Shown here: piece after piece, positions 43,909 through 51,677 of the stretch
How positions within the stretch are numbered: position 1 is the first letter of the stretch
How the letters are laid out: every line of letters begins with the position of its first letter
NCBI GenBank assembly: GCA_016710015.1
Contig: JADJLR010000005.1
Coordinates: 186,001-250,000 of the forward strand
Length of the DNA stretch: 64,000 nt
Direction: 5' to 3'
Source of the DNA: Flavobacteriales bacterium
GTDB lineage: Bacteria; Bacteroidota; Bacteroidia; Flavobacteriales_F; PHOS-HE28
Translations under genes and position numbers: made by a program
The notes under the pieces: generated by a model
Database searches by the model: none
Told to the model about the DNA's origin: nothing
The model's input: only the letters and a program-made list of their open reading frames with translations

Positions 43909-45351
43909 TCAAGCTGGCTCCTTCGTTCCATCGCTTTCTTCCGACCTCGTCCCTCGACCGGTCCACAGTCCATGAATGGCCACTGCCAAGAGGATCAACA
44001 GAACGAACCGTACCGAAGTGGTGTACCGGGCTTGGATGGTGAATGGCACATGCAGCACACCAAAGTACAGCAGGTACGCCACAAGCGGCCACGAGGTGCG
44101 CAAGGTCAACACGCCTTTTCTGTAGGCCCATGGCAATAGCACGATGCCGAGTAGGAATACCGCGGCCGTGCTCGCCGTGGCATAGATCATTTGTAGCCTC
44201 CCCATGAGGGAAGCCCGCTTGAAGTCTTCCCGCTGAATGCCGATGACCCACAGGCGGACCGCCGAATAACTCTTGTAGGCCAGCACATACAACGGATCCT
44301 TCCTGTAGTGTTCCATGGTACTTTGGAAAAGCAGCCGTTCGCGCGCCAACGTATATGCCGTGCTGTAGGTCCCTTCTACGGGATGTGGCATGTTCGGTCG
44401 TGCAGCCAGCATGGCACTGTCCTTGGCGGTGAACAGCGGATCCAACTGCGCCTTGAACTCCCCCCACTCCCGTTCGTATTCCCTGATATGTGACGGTATC
44501 GAATCCTCCGGTGTGAAGCGCACGACCTCATCGCCCATGAAGTTCTGTAGGTAGAACCGATCGGTATATCCCGGGATCTTCCCGGCCCAATAGCCGATGT
44601 GCATGTAGCTGCCTGCACCTTCCAACGGGGTGGCCTTGAACACGCCGTGGTTGCTCCAGTTCCACAGGGCATAGGGCAGCACCGTTGCGCCAAAGACGGC
44701 GAGCATGATCCCATTCGCACGAAGTTCCTTGCGCGAGCGATCGAACCAGAAGGAAAGCACCACATAGCCCACCGGGAACAGCAGGAAGATCGGTTTGCAC
44801 TGGTAGATGAAGCCGAACAGCAAGCCCAAGACCAGCGGATCATACCACTTCCGCAGGCCGGGCCGTGTGATGATCAGCAACGTGCAGGCGATCGCGGCCA
44901 ACACCGGGATCTCCGTGTAGAGTTGACCGATGTAGTACGGCACATTGATCATCGGGATCAGCAGCAACAGAACGAGGTTGCCCGCGACCCGGCCGGGGTC
45001 GAACCGCTTCACCACTTCCAACGTCAAGTACAGGGCGATCCAATAGAGCAGGAATTGCACAACCAAAGTGGACTTCCACGAGCCGAAGAGGGTGATGCAC
45101 ACCGCAATGAACAACGGGTAGCCCGGCGTTCGGAACGTGTCCGGGTAGTCCATATCCAAGGGCCACCACATGCTGAACTCCCCGTGCAGGATCCCCTCCG
45201 CGAGACCCAGGTACGACCACGTATCCGACAGAACCGTGTGGCGTGATGCCCATATGATCGCACAGGAAACCAACACATTCACGCCCACGAGAACAAAGGT
45301 GGTTCTGCGGTGGTCCAGGATCCGGTGGAGGCGCTCAGAGACGGTCGACAT
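43909..45351 (-). CDS. GT39/PMT-like membrane glycosyltransferase
   Basis: 480 residues from ATG 45351 (MSTVSERLHRILDHRRTTFV); the longer frame upstream is antisense to the divergent GT2. The first large periplasmic loop after TM1 contains SDTWSYLGLAEGILHGEF, the acidic loop typical of undecaprenyl-phosphate-sugar-dependent enzymes of the ArnT/PMT fold, and RTPGYPLFIAV follows. About ten hydrophobic segments, with a long soluble part in the middle (GAGSYMHIGYWAGKIPGYTD). Likely moves a sugar from a lipid-linked donor on the outer face of the inner membrane, matching the Dpm/GtrB-like GT2 genes nearby. First gene of the minus operon. Confidence 0.72.
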   Translation of the reverse strand: MSTVSERLHRILDHRRTTFVLVGVNVLVSCAIIWASRHTVLSDTWSYLGLAEGILHGEFSMWWPLDMDYPDTFRTPGYPLFIAVCITLFGSWKSTLVVQFLLYWIALYLTLEVVKRFDPGRVAGNLVLLLLIPMINVPYYIGQLYTEIPVLAAIACTLLIITRPGLRKWYDPLVLGLLFGFIYQCKPIFLLFPVGYVVLSFWFDRSRKELRANGIMLAVFGATVLPYALWNWSNHGVFKATPLEGAGSYMHIGYWAGKIPGYTDRFYLQNFMGDEVVRFTPEDSIPSHIREYEREWGEFKAQLDPLFTAKDSAMLAARPNMPHPVEGTYSTAYTLARERLLFQSTMEHYRKDPLYVLAYKSYSAVRLWVIGIQREDFKRASLMGRLQMIYATASTAAVFLLGIVLLPWAYRKGVLTLRTSWPLVAYLLYFGVLHVPFTIQARYTTSVRFVLLILLAVAIHGLWTGRGTRSEESDGTKEPA

Positions 45352-45510
45352 GGGGAGATGGATCGGTTGCGACGAGGACCTCAACCGGTTCAAGTCATCG
45401 CGAAAATGCGGATAATCCGCTTGTACCTCACCCCATGGTCGTCCCATATCCGGATTTCGCTGGTTAGTCCTTCCTCCACGGACGACTATCTTGGGCCTCC
45501 ATTCCGACCC

Positions 45511-46488
45511 GTGAGCACTACCCGACCTTCTCCGCGCACGTTCAAGGTATGCATCGTGCTCCCCTGTTACAACGAAGAAGGGGTGATCGGGCATACCGTC
45601 CGTGTGCTGCTTGGCGAGTTGGACCAAATGGCACAGAACGGCTTGGTGTCCACGGATAGCTACCTGTGCTGTGTGGACGATGGTAGCCGCGATGGTACGT
45701 GGGAGGAGATCCTGCACTCGGCGCAGGCGGACCAACGGGTACGGGGCATCAAGTTCAGCGCCAACTTCGGCCATCCGAATGCCCTGATGGCCGGACTGCT
45801 GAATAACCACCACGAGGCCGAGATCCTGGTGACCATCGATGCGGACCTGCAGGACGATGTCTCGGTGATCGCCGAGATGATCCGGCAGCACCAACTAGGA
45901 AAGCGTGTGGTCTACGGTGTGCGGTTGGAGCGGCATGTCGACGTACTCCCCAAGCGCATCGCCGCACATTTGTTCTACAAGGCAATGCGCGCCATGAATG
46001 GACGCACCATTCGGGGCCATGCCGATTTCCGCAGTGCCGATGCACGAGTGATCGCCGATCTGGAAAGATTCCATGAGGTGAACGTCTACCTCCGGGGTCT
46101 GTTCCCGTTGATCGGTTATGCAAGCTCCGAGGTCCACTTTACCCGATTGGAACGCCACGCGGGCACCTCGAAATACTCGTACGGAAAGCTCATGAGCCTG
46201 GCTTGGGAAGGGATCACTTCCTTCACCACCACCCCGCTGCGCTTGGTATTCTACACCGGCCTGATCATGTTCGTTGTGGCCAGCGGCGTCGGTGTGTGGA
46301 TCATTTGGGCAGCGTGGTGGGACAATCCCATCCAAGGTTGGGCCAGCATGGCGCTGATGCTGACCACCTTCTCGGCCATCAACATGATCAGCTTAGGAGT
46401 GATCGGCGAGTACATCGGGAAGATCTACAAGGAGGTGAAGCACCGCCCGAGGTATATCATCGAGACGACCACCGGACATGGCGAGTAA
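45511..46488 (+). CDS. GtrB/ArnC-like family 2 glycosyltransferase with two membrane segments
   Basis: 325 residues from GTG 45511; the longer in-frame extension is antisense to the divergent gene. GT-A domain FKVCIVLPCYNEEGVIGHTV, VDDGSRDGTWEEI, FSANFGHPNALMAGL, IDADLQDDVSVIAEM (DADLQD) and the GtrB hallmark RLERHAGTSKYSYGKLMSLA. Two C-terminal membrane helices (LVFYTGLIMFVVASGVGVWI and ALMLTTFSAINMISLGVIG). Transfers a sugar to undecaprenyl phosphate. A 7/8 match to a -7 box (TATCTTGG, 45487-45494) lies 17 bases before the start. Confidence 0.88.
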   Translation: MSTTRPSPRTFKVCIVLPCYNEEGVIGHTVRVLLGELDQMAQNGLVSTDSYLCCVDDGSRDGTWEEILHSAQADQRVRGIKFSANFGHPNALMAGLLNNHHEAEILVTIDADLQDDVSVIAEMIRQHQLGKRVVYGVRLERHVDVLPKRIAAHLFYKAMRAMNGRTIRGHADFRSADARVIADLERFHEVNVYLRGLFPLIGYASSEVHFTRLERHAGTSKYSYGKLMSLAWEGITSFTTTPLRLVFYTGLIMFVVASGVGVWIIWAAWWDNPIQGWASMALMLTTFSAINMISLGVIGEYIGKIYKEVKHRPRYIIETTTGHGE

Positions 46489-47230
46489 GCCGGAAACCGC
46501 CTTCGACCACGAACAATTCGACACCATCTATCCGGAAGGTGTGGAACGGCATTACTGGAATCGCTGCCGGAACCAGGTCATCGCCGAACACTTGCGCAGG
46601 ATCAGGGCTGAAGGCCCGCTTCTGGAAGTGGGTTGCGGAAAAGGCCTGGTGGTGCATGCCCTGCGCAACGCAGGTTTCGCGATCACTGGGGTCGAGCTCG
46701 CGGCCGTTCGACCGATACTTGAGGCCGCTCCATACGTTCGCACGGCCACGGATGCACGGCAGTTGGAAGTGGCGCAGAGGAACGAGGTGCGCACCATCCT
46801 GCTGTTGGATGTGATCGAGCATTTGGAGGATCCGGTAGCCTTCCTCGCTGAATTGCGCAGCCACTTCCCCGCGTTGCGGCACTTGCTCTTAACCGTTCCT
46901 GCGCGGCAGGAGTTGTTCAGCAACTACGACGAATTCAATGGGCACTTCAGGCGATACGACCCGGCGCTCCTGCGCGAACACACGACCCTGCCCGGTGATC
47001 GGTATTTAGGCAGTACGTACTTCTTCCACGCACTCTATCCAGCGGCACGTCTCCAATTGAAATTCCGTGGAGCGCGCACGGTCGGTTTCTCGGTACCGAC
47101 ACTTGGCCCTGCGACATGGCTGCATGCCTTGCTTGGTCGTGTCTTCTTTTGGGAACATCGGCTTCTTCCCGCTTCGTGGAAAGGCACTTCCTTGATCGGC
47201 GCGGTCCACGTTGGGGGCGATGCTCCGTAG
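46478..47230 (+). CDS. SAM-dependent methyltransferase (class I)
   Basis: 250 residues. SAM loop LLEVGCGKGLVVHALRNAG, then ITGVELAAVRP, ILLLDVIEHLEDPVAFLAEL and LLLTVPARQELFSNYDEFNGHF (a common feature of sugar and lipid-carrier methyltransferases of this class). It overlaps the GtrB-like gene by 11 bases and is followed by a second GT2 with an 11-base overlap. Likely modifies a lipid-linked sugar, target unknown. Confidence 0.8.
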   Translation: MASKPETAFDHEQFDTIYPEGVERHYWNRCRNQVIAEHLRRIRAEGPLLEVGCGKGLVVHALRNAGFAITGVELAAVRPILEAAPYVRTATDARQLEVAQRNEVRTILLLDVIEHLEDPVAFLAELRSHFPALRHLLLTVPARQELFSNYDEFNGHFRRYDPALLREHTTLPGDRYLGSTYFFHALYPAARLQLKFRGARTVGFSVPTLGPATWLHALLGRVFFWEHRLLPASWKGTSLIGAVHVGGDAP

Positions 47231-48185
47231 TACCTTGAACCACGCTATGGACCCACATGGCCCTGAGAGCATACCCCACTTGGCGCTGATCGCCCCTTGC
47301 TTCAATGAAGGGGATGTTGCCGTGCGATTCGTACACGAATTGAACGATACGCTGGCCGGTCTGGCTGCAACATGGACCTTCGTTCTGGTGGATGACGGAA
47401 GTACGGATGACACGCTGGAGCGCCTTCGTTCCTTGGCCCCGATCGCCCCCAACATCCAATTGGAATTGCTTGCGCTGCCTTTCAACATGGGCCACCAACG
47501 AGCCATTCTACAGGGCCTGTTGCACGCCTCTTCTTCCAAGGCCGAACGTTTCGTGGTGATGGATGCCGATGGAGAGGACGACCCACACGCATTGCACGAA
47601 TTGATCGACGGTACCCAACCGCCGATCGTGCTGGTGGCCCGGGGAGCACGGTCGGGTTCCTTCCTCTTCAAACTGGGCTATCGCTTCTATCGCATTCTCT
47701 TCGCGACCGTTACAGGCAAACGCATGATCTTCGGGAATTACTCCATGATCGACCGAACGGTCCTTCACGCCGTGCTGAGCAAAGGATTCGTCCACTATGC
47801 GGCCTGCCTTTCCAAACTGCAGAACCCCACACGGATCATCACCTATGATCGTCGCCCACGATTCGATGGGGATTCGAAGATGGACCTGCGCAGCCTCTCG
47901 CTGCATGCCTTCCGCTCCCTGATCGAGTACAGCGAGGAGGTGCTGGCGTTCTTCTTGAAAGCCTTCTTGATCCTGACGCTGATCTTCAGTGCTTCCATGG
48001 TCACCATCGTGTGCATCAAACTCTTCACCGAAAACGCCATTCCGGGTTGGGCCAGCACCTTGTGCCTCTCGTTGTTCAACTCCATGCTCGTGTGTCTCGG
48101 TTTCTTCGCCGTAGGCCTGCTGCTGGTGAATTCGTCCTTGCGCCGGGGCGATCAAAGCCAGCGGCTGTACCGCGTGGTCCGGTGA
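47220..48185 (+). CDS. Family 2 glycosyltransferase with two C-terminal membrane segments
   Basis: 321 residues from ATG 47220 (11-base overlap with the methyltransferase, as in the gene before); ATG 47247 (MDPHGPESIPHLALIAPCFN) is an alternative. GT-A core: LALIAPCFNEGDVAVRFV, VLVDDGSTDDTLERL, LPFNMGHQRAILQGL, VMDADGEDDPHAL (DADGED), FGNYSMIDRTV, and the RPRFDGDSKMDLRSLSLHAF segment typical of GtrB-type enzymes. Two helices near the end (FLILTLIFSASMVTIVCIKL; SMLVCLGFFAVGLLLV). Confidence 0.86.
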   Translation: MLRSTLNHAMDPHGPESIPHLALIAPCFNEGDVAVRFVHELNDTLAGLAATWTFVLVDDGSTDDTLERLRSLAPIAPNIQLELLALPFNMGHQRAILQGLLHASSSKAERFVVMDADGEDDPHALHELIDGTQPPIVLVARGARSGSFLFKLGYRFYRILFATVTGKRMIFGNYSMIDRTVLHAVLSKGFVHYAACLSKLQNPTRIITYDRRPRFDGDSKMDLRSLSLHAFRSLIEYSEEVLAFFLKAFLILTLIFSASMVTIVCIKLFTENAIPGWASTLCLSLFNSMLVCLGFFAVGLLLVNSSLRRGDQSQRLYRVVR

Positions 48186-48199
48186 TCGCCATTTGAAGG

Positions 48200-48898
48200 A
48201 TGCAGTACGTGGGAAAGGAGCTCGAACTCTTCGCACAGGCCACGAACTGGAAGCGCTATTGGGCTTCGAAGTTGCGGCCCTATGTGCGCGGCAGGGTCTT
48301 GGACGTGGGTTGCGGCATGGGCACGAATGCGCAGTACTTGGACCATGCGGGGGTCAGCGCGTACACCTTCCTTGAACCCGATGCCGATCTGCTGGAGCAG
48401 ATCCCCAAGCATATTCCTATGCAGTTACTTCCGCGAAGTGAACGGATCCAAGGAACCACGATCGACCTTTCCGGACGTCAGTTCGACACGATCCTCTACC
48501 TGGATGTGATCGAACACATCGCCGACAGCTCGGTGGAGTTGGCCCGTGCGTTCGCCTTGCTCGCTCCGGGCGGGCACCTCCTGATCCTGGCCCCGGCCCA
48601 TACGTTCCTCTGGAGTCCGTTGGACGATGCCGTGGGCCATTACCGGCGCTATACGAAAGCCGTTCTTCGCAGTGAATTGCCCGCTGGCGCCCAAGAAGTG
48701 CGCCTTTTCCACTTGGATGCGTTGGGCATGGCCCTTTCCCTGGGCAACCGCTTCGTAACGGCCCGCTCCTTGCCTACGGAGGGCCAGATCAGGTTCTGGG
48801 ATCGGTGGGTGGTCCGTCCTTCGCAGGTATTGGATCCGCTGGTCGGCTACCGATTCGGTCGGTCGTTGGTCGGCATTGTGCGCCGCCCTGCTCAATGA
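48200..48898 (+). CDS. SAM-dependent methyltransferase (class I)
   Basis: 232 residues. SAM loop VLDVGCGMGTNAQYLD, TFLEPDADLLEQI, TTIDLSGRQFDTILYLDVIEHI, LAPGGHLLILAPAH, and the HYRRYTKAVLRSEL segment shared with methyltransferases next to glycan loci. Its stop overlaps the convergent rlmH stop by 7 bases (48892-48898). Last gene of the plus-strand segment of the glycan cluster; target unknown. Confidence 0.8.
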   Translation: MQYVGKELELFAQATNWKRYWASKLRPYVRGRVLDVGCGMGTNAQYLDHAGVSAYTFLEPDADLLEQIPKHIPMQLLPRSERIQGTTIDLSGRQFDTILYLDVIEHIADSSVELARAFALLAPGGHLLILAPAHTFLWSPLDDAVGHYRRYTKAVLRSELPAGAQEVRLFHLDALGMALSLGNRFVTARSLPTEGQIRFWDRWVVRPSQVLDPLVGYRFGRSLVGIVRRPAQ

Positions 48899-49353
48899 TG
48901 GTACGGACTGCCTTGCAGGATGGTAGCTGCGCGGTACAACTGCTCCGCGAAAAGGACCCGCACGAGTTGATGTGGGAAGATCATGGCGGAGAGGGCGAGG
49001 ACCAGATCCGCACGGTCGCGCACAGCATCCGTCATGCCATACGCCCCTCCGATCACGAAGGCCACCTGCCGAACGCCCTGATCTCGCCACGTACCCAACT
49101 GCTGCGCGAACGCTGGGCTGGTGAGGGCTTTTCCCCGTTCATCCAGGACCACCACCCGCTCACCGGGTTTCAGGGCAGCCAGGATCCGCTCGCTTTCCAC
49201 GCGTTGTTGATAACTGGCCTGACCTTTGCCCGCTTCCGGCAATACCACCAGCTCCACGGGGAACATCCGTCCGAGTCGACCCACGTAATGCTCCAACCCC
49301 TCGGTGACCCACCCGCGCTCGCTTCGTCCTACCAGCAACAAACGCACCTTCAT
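48892..49353 (-). CDS. rlmH: 23S rRNA (pseudouridine1915-N3)-methyltransferase
   Basis: 153 residues, SPOUT family. MKVRLLLVGRSERGWVTEG at the start, then VVVLDERGKALTSPAFAQQL, the knot segment VAFVIGGAYGMTDAVRDRAD, and the end ALSAMIFPHQLVRVLFAEQLYRA. Methylates pseudouridine 1915 in helix 69, the same region RluD modifies. It is divergent from the DUF4783 gene and convergent with the glycan methyltransferase. Confidence 0.95.
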   Translation of the reverse strand: MKVRLLLVGRSERGWVTEGLEHYVGRLGRMFPVELVVLPEAGKGQASYQQRVESERILAALKPGERVVVLDERGKALTSPAFAQQLGTWRDQGVRQVAFVIGGAYGMTDAVRDRADLVLALSAMIFPHQLVRVLFAEQLYRAATILQGSPYHH

Positions 49354-49428
49354 CCGCGTAAACTTGTTCGTAACTCCATAGGCATCAGGGCCTCAACTTG
49401 GCCCGGTATTTGCCAAATTTCGGAACAA

Positions 49429-49839
49429 ATGAAGCACGTGATCAACCGAATGTTCCTCGCCTTGGTGGTAATGGCCTGCTCGCTGGGTGTTTCCGCGCAA
49501 GACGACGTGAAAGAAAAGGTGGTGCAAGCCATGCGTACGGGTAACTCCAAGGACTTGGCGGTGCATTTCATCCCGAACATCGACCTCACCGTCAAGGAAA
49601 CGGCCGAAGTCTATAGCCGGGCACAAGCCGAACAGATCATCCGCAAGTTCTTCAACGACAACCCGCCGGTGGATCTGGTGATCGAACACTCCGGGGTAAG
49701 TAAATTGGGTGATAAGTACTTCATCGGGATCCTACGGACCAGCACCGGATACTTCCGGGTCACCTTCTTCCTGAAGAAGACGGAAACCGTCTACCAGGTG
49801 AAGCAGTTGCGCATCGAAAACAGCAAGAACGACTTCTGA
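49429..49839 (+). CDS. DUF4783 family exported protein
   Basis: 136 residues from ATG 49429 (MKHVINRMFLALVVMACSLGVSAQ, signal peptide). Body pattern VVQAMRTGNSKDLAVHF, NIDLTVKETAEVYSRAQAEQ, IIRKFF and FLKKTETVYQVKQLRIE. I recognise the Bacteroidota DUF4783 family, small periplasmic or lipoprotein-like proteins with an NTF2-like fold feel, role unknown. Its place between rlmH and nadC is a repeated Bacteroidota arrangement. nadC begins 2 bases after its stop. Confidence 0.82.
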   Translation: MKHVINRMFLALVVMACSLGVSAQDDVKEKVVQAMRTGNSKDLAVHFIPNIDLTVKETAEVYSRAQAEQIIRKFFNDNPPVDLVIEHSGVSKLGDKYFIGILRTSTGYFRVTFFLKKTETVYQVKQLRIENSKNDF

Positions 49840-49841
49840 CC

Positions 49842-50684
49842 GTGCTTCCACCAGGCAGTGAAGAGCTTATCGCACGGGCCTTCAGCGAGGATATCGGCGA
49901 TGGAGACCACACCTCCCTGAGCACCATTCCCGCTGATGCCAAAGGTGCCGCACGTCTGCTTGTGAAGGCGGATGGTGTACTGGCTGGTGTGGAAATGGCC
50001 CAAGCCGTCACCGCCTATTTCGACCCCGCGATCACCTTGCGGATCTATTTGGAAGATGGTGCCGCCGTGAAGGAAGGAGACATTGCCTTCAACCTCATGG
50101 GGCCCACTCGAAGCATCCTTCAGGTGGAGCGCATCCTGTTGAATTTCATGCAGCGCATGAGTGGGATCGCCACGCTCACCCACCGTTTCGTGGATGCTGT
50201 GGAGGGCACGGGTTGCCGCGTGTTGGATACCCGAAAGACCACTCCGGGACTCCGTGCGATCGAGAAGTGGGCCGTTCGCCTCGGAGGTGGCCACAACCAC
50301 CGCATGGGCTTGTATGACATGATCATGATCAAGGACAACCACCACGATTTCGCTGGTGGTATTCCGAAGGCCATCCAAGCCGCACGCGCCTATCTGGCCA
50401 GCACAGGCAAGGACCTGCCGATCGAAGTGGAGACACGAGATCTGGACGAGGTGGAACAGGTGTTGGCCACGGGTGGCGTTCAACGGATCATGTTGGACAA
50501 TTTCACACCGAAGCTAATGCGTCAAGCGGTGGAGCGGATCGATCGCCGGTACGAGACCGAAGCCTCCGGGGGCATCACGCTGGCAACCGCACGTTCATTC
50601 GCTGAGACCGGCGTAGATTTCATTTCCGTCGGGGCCTTGACCCATTCCGTGCCAAGCCTGGACCTCAGCCTGAAGGCCTTGTGA
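49842..50684 (+). CDS. nadC: Nicotinate-nucleotide diphosphorylase (quinolinate phosphoribosyltransferase)
   Basis: 280 residues, GTG start at 49842. Converts quinolinate and PRPP to nicotinate mononucleotide and CO2 in NAD synthesis. Family marks: SEDIGDGDHTSL, ERILLNFMQRMSGIAT, the DTRKTTPGLRAIEKWAVRLG signature, GGGHNHRMGLYDMIMIKDNH, IEVETRDLDE, IMLDNFTP, EASGGITLATAR and FISVGALTHS. Fits the normal NadC length. yihY follows after 3 bases, so DUF4783-nadC-yihY is probably one operon. Confidence 0.95.
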   Translation: MLPPGSEELIARAFSEDIGDGDHTSLSTIPADAKGAARLLVKADGVLAGVEMAQAVTAYFDPAITLRIYLEDGAAVKEGDIAFNLMGPTRSILQVERILLNFMQRMSGIATLTHRFVDAVEGTGCRVLDTRKTTPGLRAIEKWAVRLGGGHNHRMGLYDMIMIKDNHHDFAGGIPKAIQAARAYLASTGKDLPIEVETRDLDEVEQVLATGGVQRIMLDNFTPKLMRQAVERIDRRYETEASGGITLATARSFAETGVDFISVGALTHSVPSLDLSLKAL

Positions 50685-50687
50685 CCC

Positions 50688-51647
50688 ATGATCGAGCGGC
50701 TGAAACGCAAGTTGCTGTACGCGAGTGGAACTCGTCGCCTGATCAAATGGGCAAGACGGATCGTGCTGCCTGGATTCGAGCGCTTCAACGTGTATGAGAT
50801 CTCGCGGTTCTTCGTCAAGGCCCTTACCCAAGGGAACTTGGTCACGCGGGCATCGGCCATCTCCTTCAAGGTGTTCATCGCTTTCTTCCCGGCCGTGATC
50901 GTGCTGCTAACGATGATCCCGTACATCCCGATCAACGACTTCCAGACCAAATTGCTTCTGGCCTTCCACGACATGCTCCCGTTGGAAGTGTACAAGTTCG
51001 TGGAATCCACCTTGCATGACCTGTTGGTGAAGAAACACGGAACCTTGCTGTCCGTGAGTTTTCTGGTGGGTGTGTTCCTCGCTAGCAACAGCATCGATGC
51101 CATCCTGGCGGGCTTCAGCGGAAGCACCAACCACGCCAGTTGGCATTCCCCTTTGAAGCAACGCCTATTGAGTATCGGGCTATTGATCGCCCTTACCATC
51201 CTGACCTTGATCGCGATCCCGATGCTTACCCTCAGTGGCATCGTCATCTACAAGCTGGATTCCATCAGTTTCTTCTCCAGCTACTTCCAAGTGGCCGCGC
51301 TCTTCCTAATGAAATGGGTGGTCACCGTGTTTGTGGTATTCATGTTCGTTTCGTTGTTGTACTACGCAGGCGACCCATCGGCGACCCGATTCCATTTGTT
51401 CACCCCCGGTTCCATCCTCGCGGTCTTCTTGGTGCTGCTGGTGTCCCAGGGCCTGGCCTTCGTCTTTTCCAATATCACGGATTACAATGCCCTGTACGGA
51501 TCCATTGGTGCCATCCTTGCGGTTCAGCTCTGGATCTACATGAACATGATCGTGCTGCTGGTGGGTTATGAGTTGAACACCAGCATCATGCGCGCCCGCC
51601 GTTTGCGGATCGAGCACTTGAAGGCTCCCGCCGCGAAGCACAGATGA
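50688..51647 (+). CDS. YihY/BrkB family inner-membrane protein
   Basis: 319 residues, six to seven membrane segments. Typical YihY features: SAISFKVFIAFFPAVIVLLT near the start, ASNSIDAILAGFSG (amphipathic loop), LKQRLLSIGLLIALTILTLI, FHLFTPGSILAVFLVLLVSQ and YGSIGAILAVQLWIYMNMIV. Function of the family is unsettled; earlier reports of an RNase BN role concern another protein in E. coli. Last gene of the rlmH-region operon. Confidence 0.9.
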   Translation: MIERLKRKLLYASGTRRLIKWARRIVLPGFERFNVYEISRFFVKALTQGNLVTRASAISFKVFIAFFPAVIVLLTMIPYIPINDFQTKLLLAFHDMLPLEVYKFVESTLHDLLVKKHGTLLSVSFLVGVFLASNSIDAILAGFSGSTNHASWHSPLKQRLLSIGLLIALTILTLIAIPMLTLSGIVIYKLDSISFFSSYFQVAALFLMKWVVTVFVVFMFVSLLYYAGDPSATRFHLFTPGSILAVFLVLLVSQGLAFVFSNITDYNALYGSIGAILAVQLWIYMNMIVLLVGYELNTSIMRARRLRIEHLKAPAAKHR

Positions 51648-51677
51648 GCGGATCCGAATAACTTGGTGCCGCGTCCC

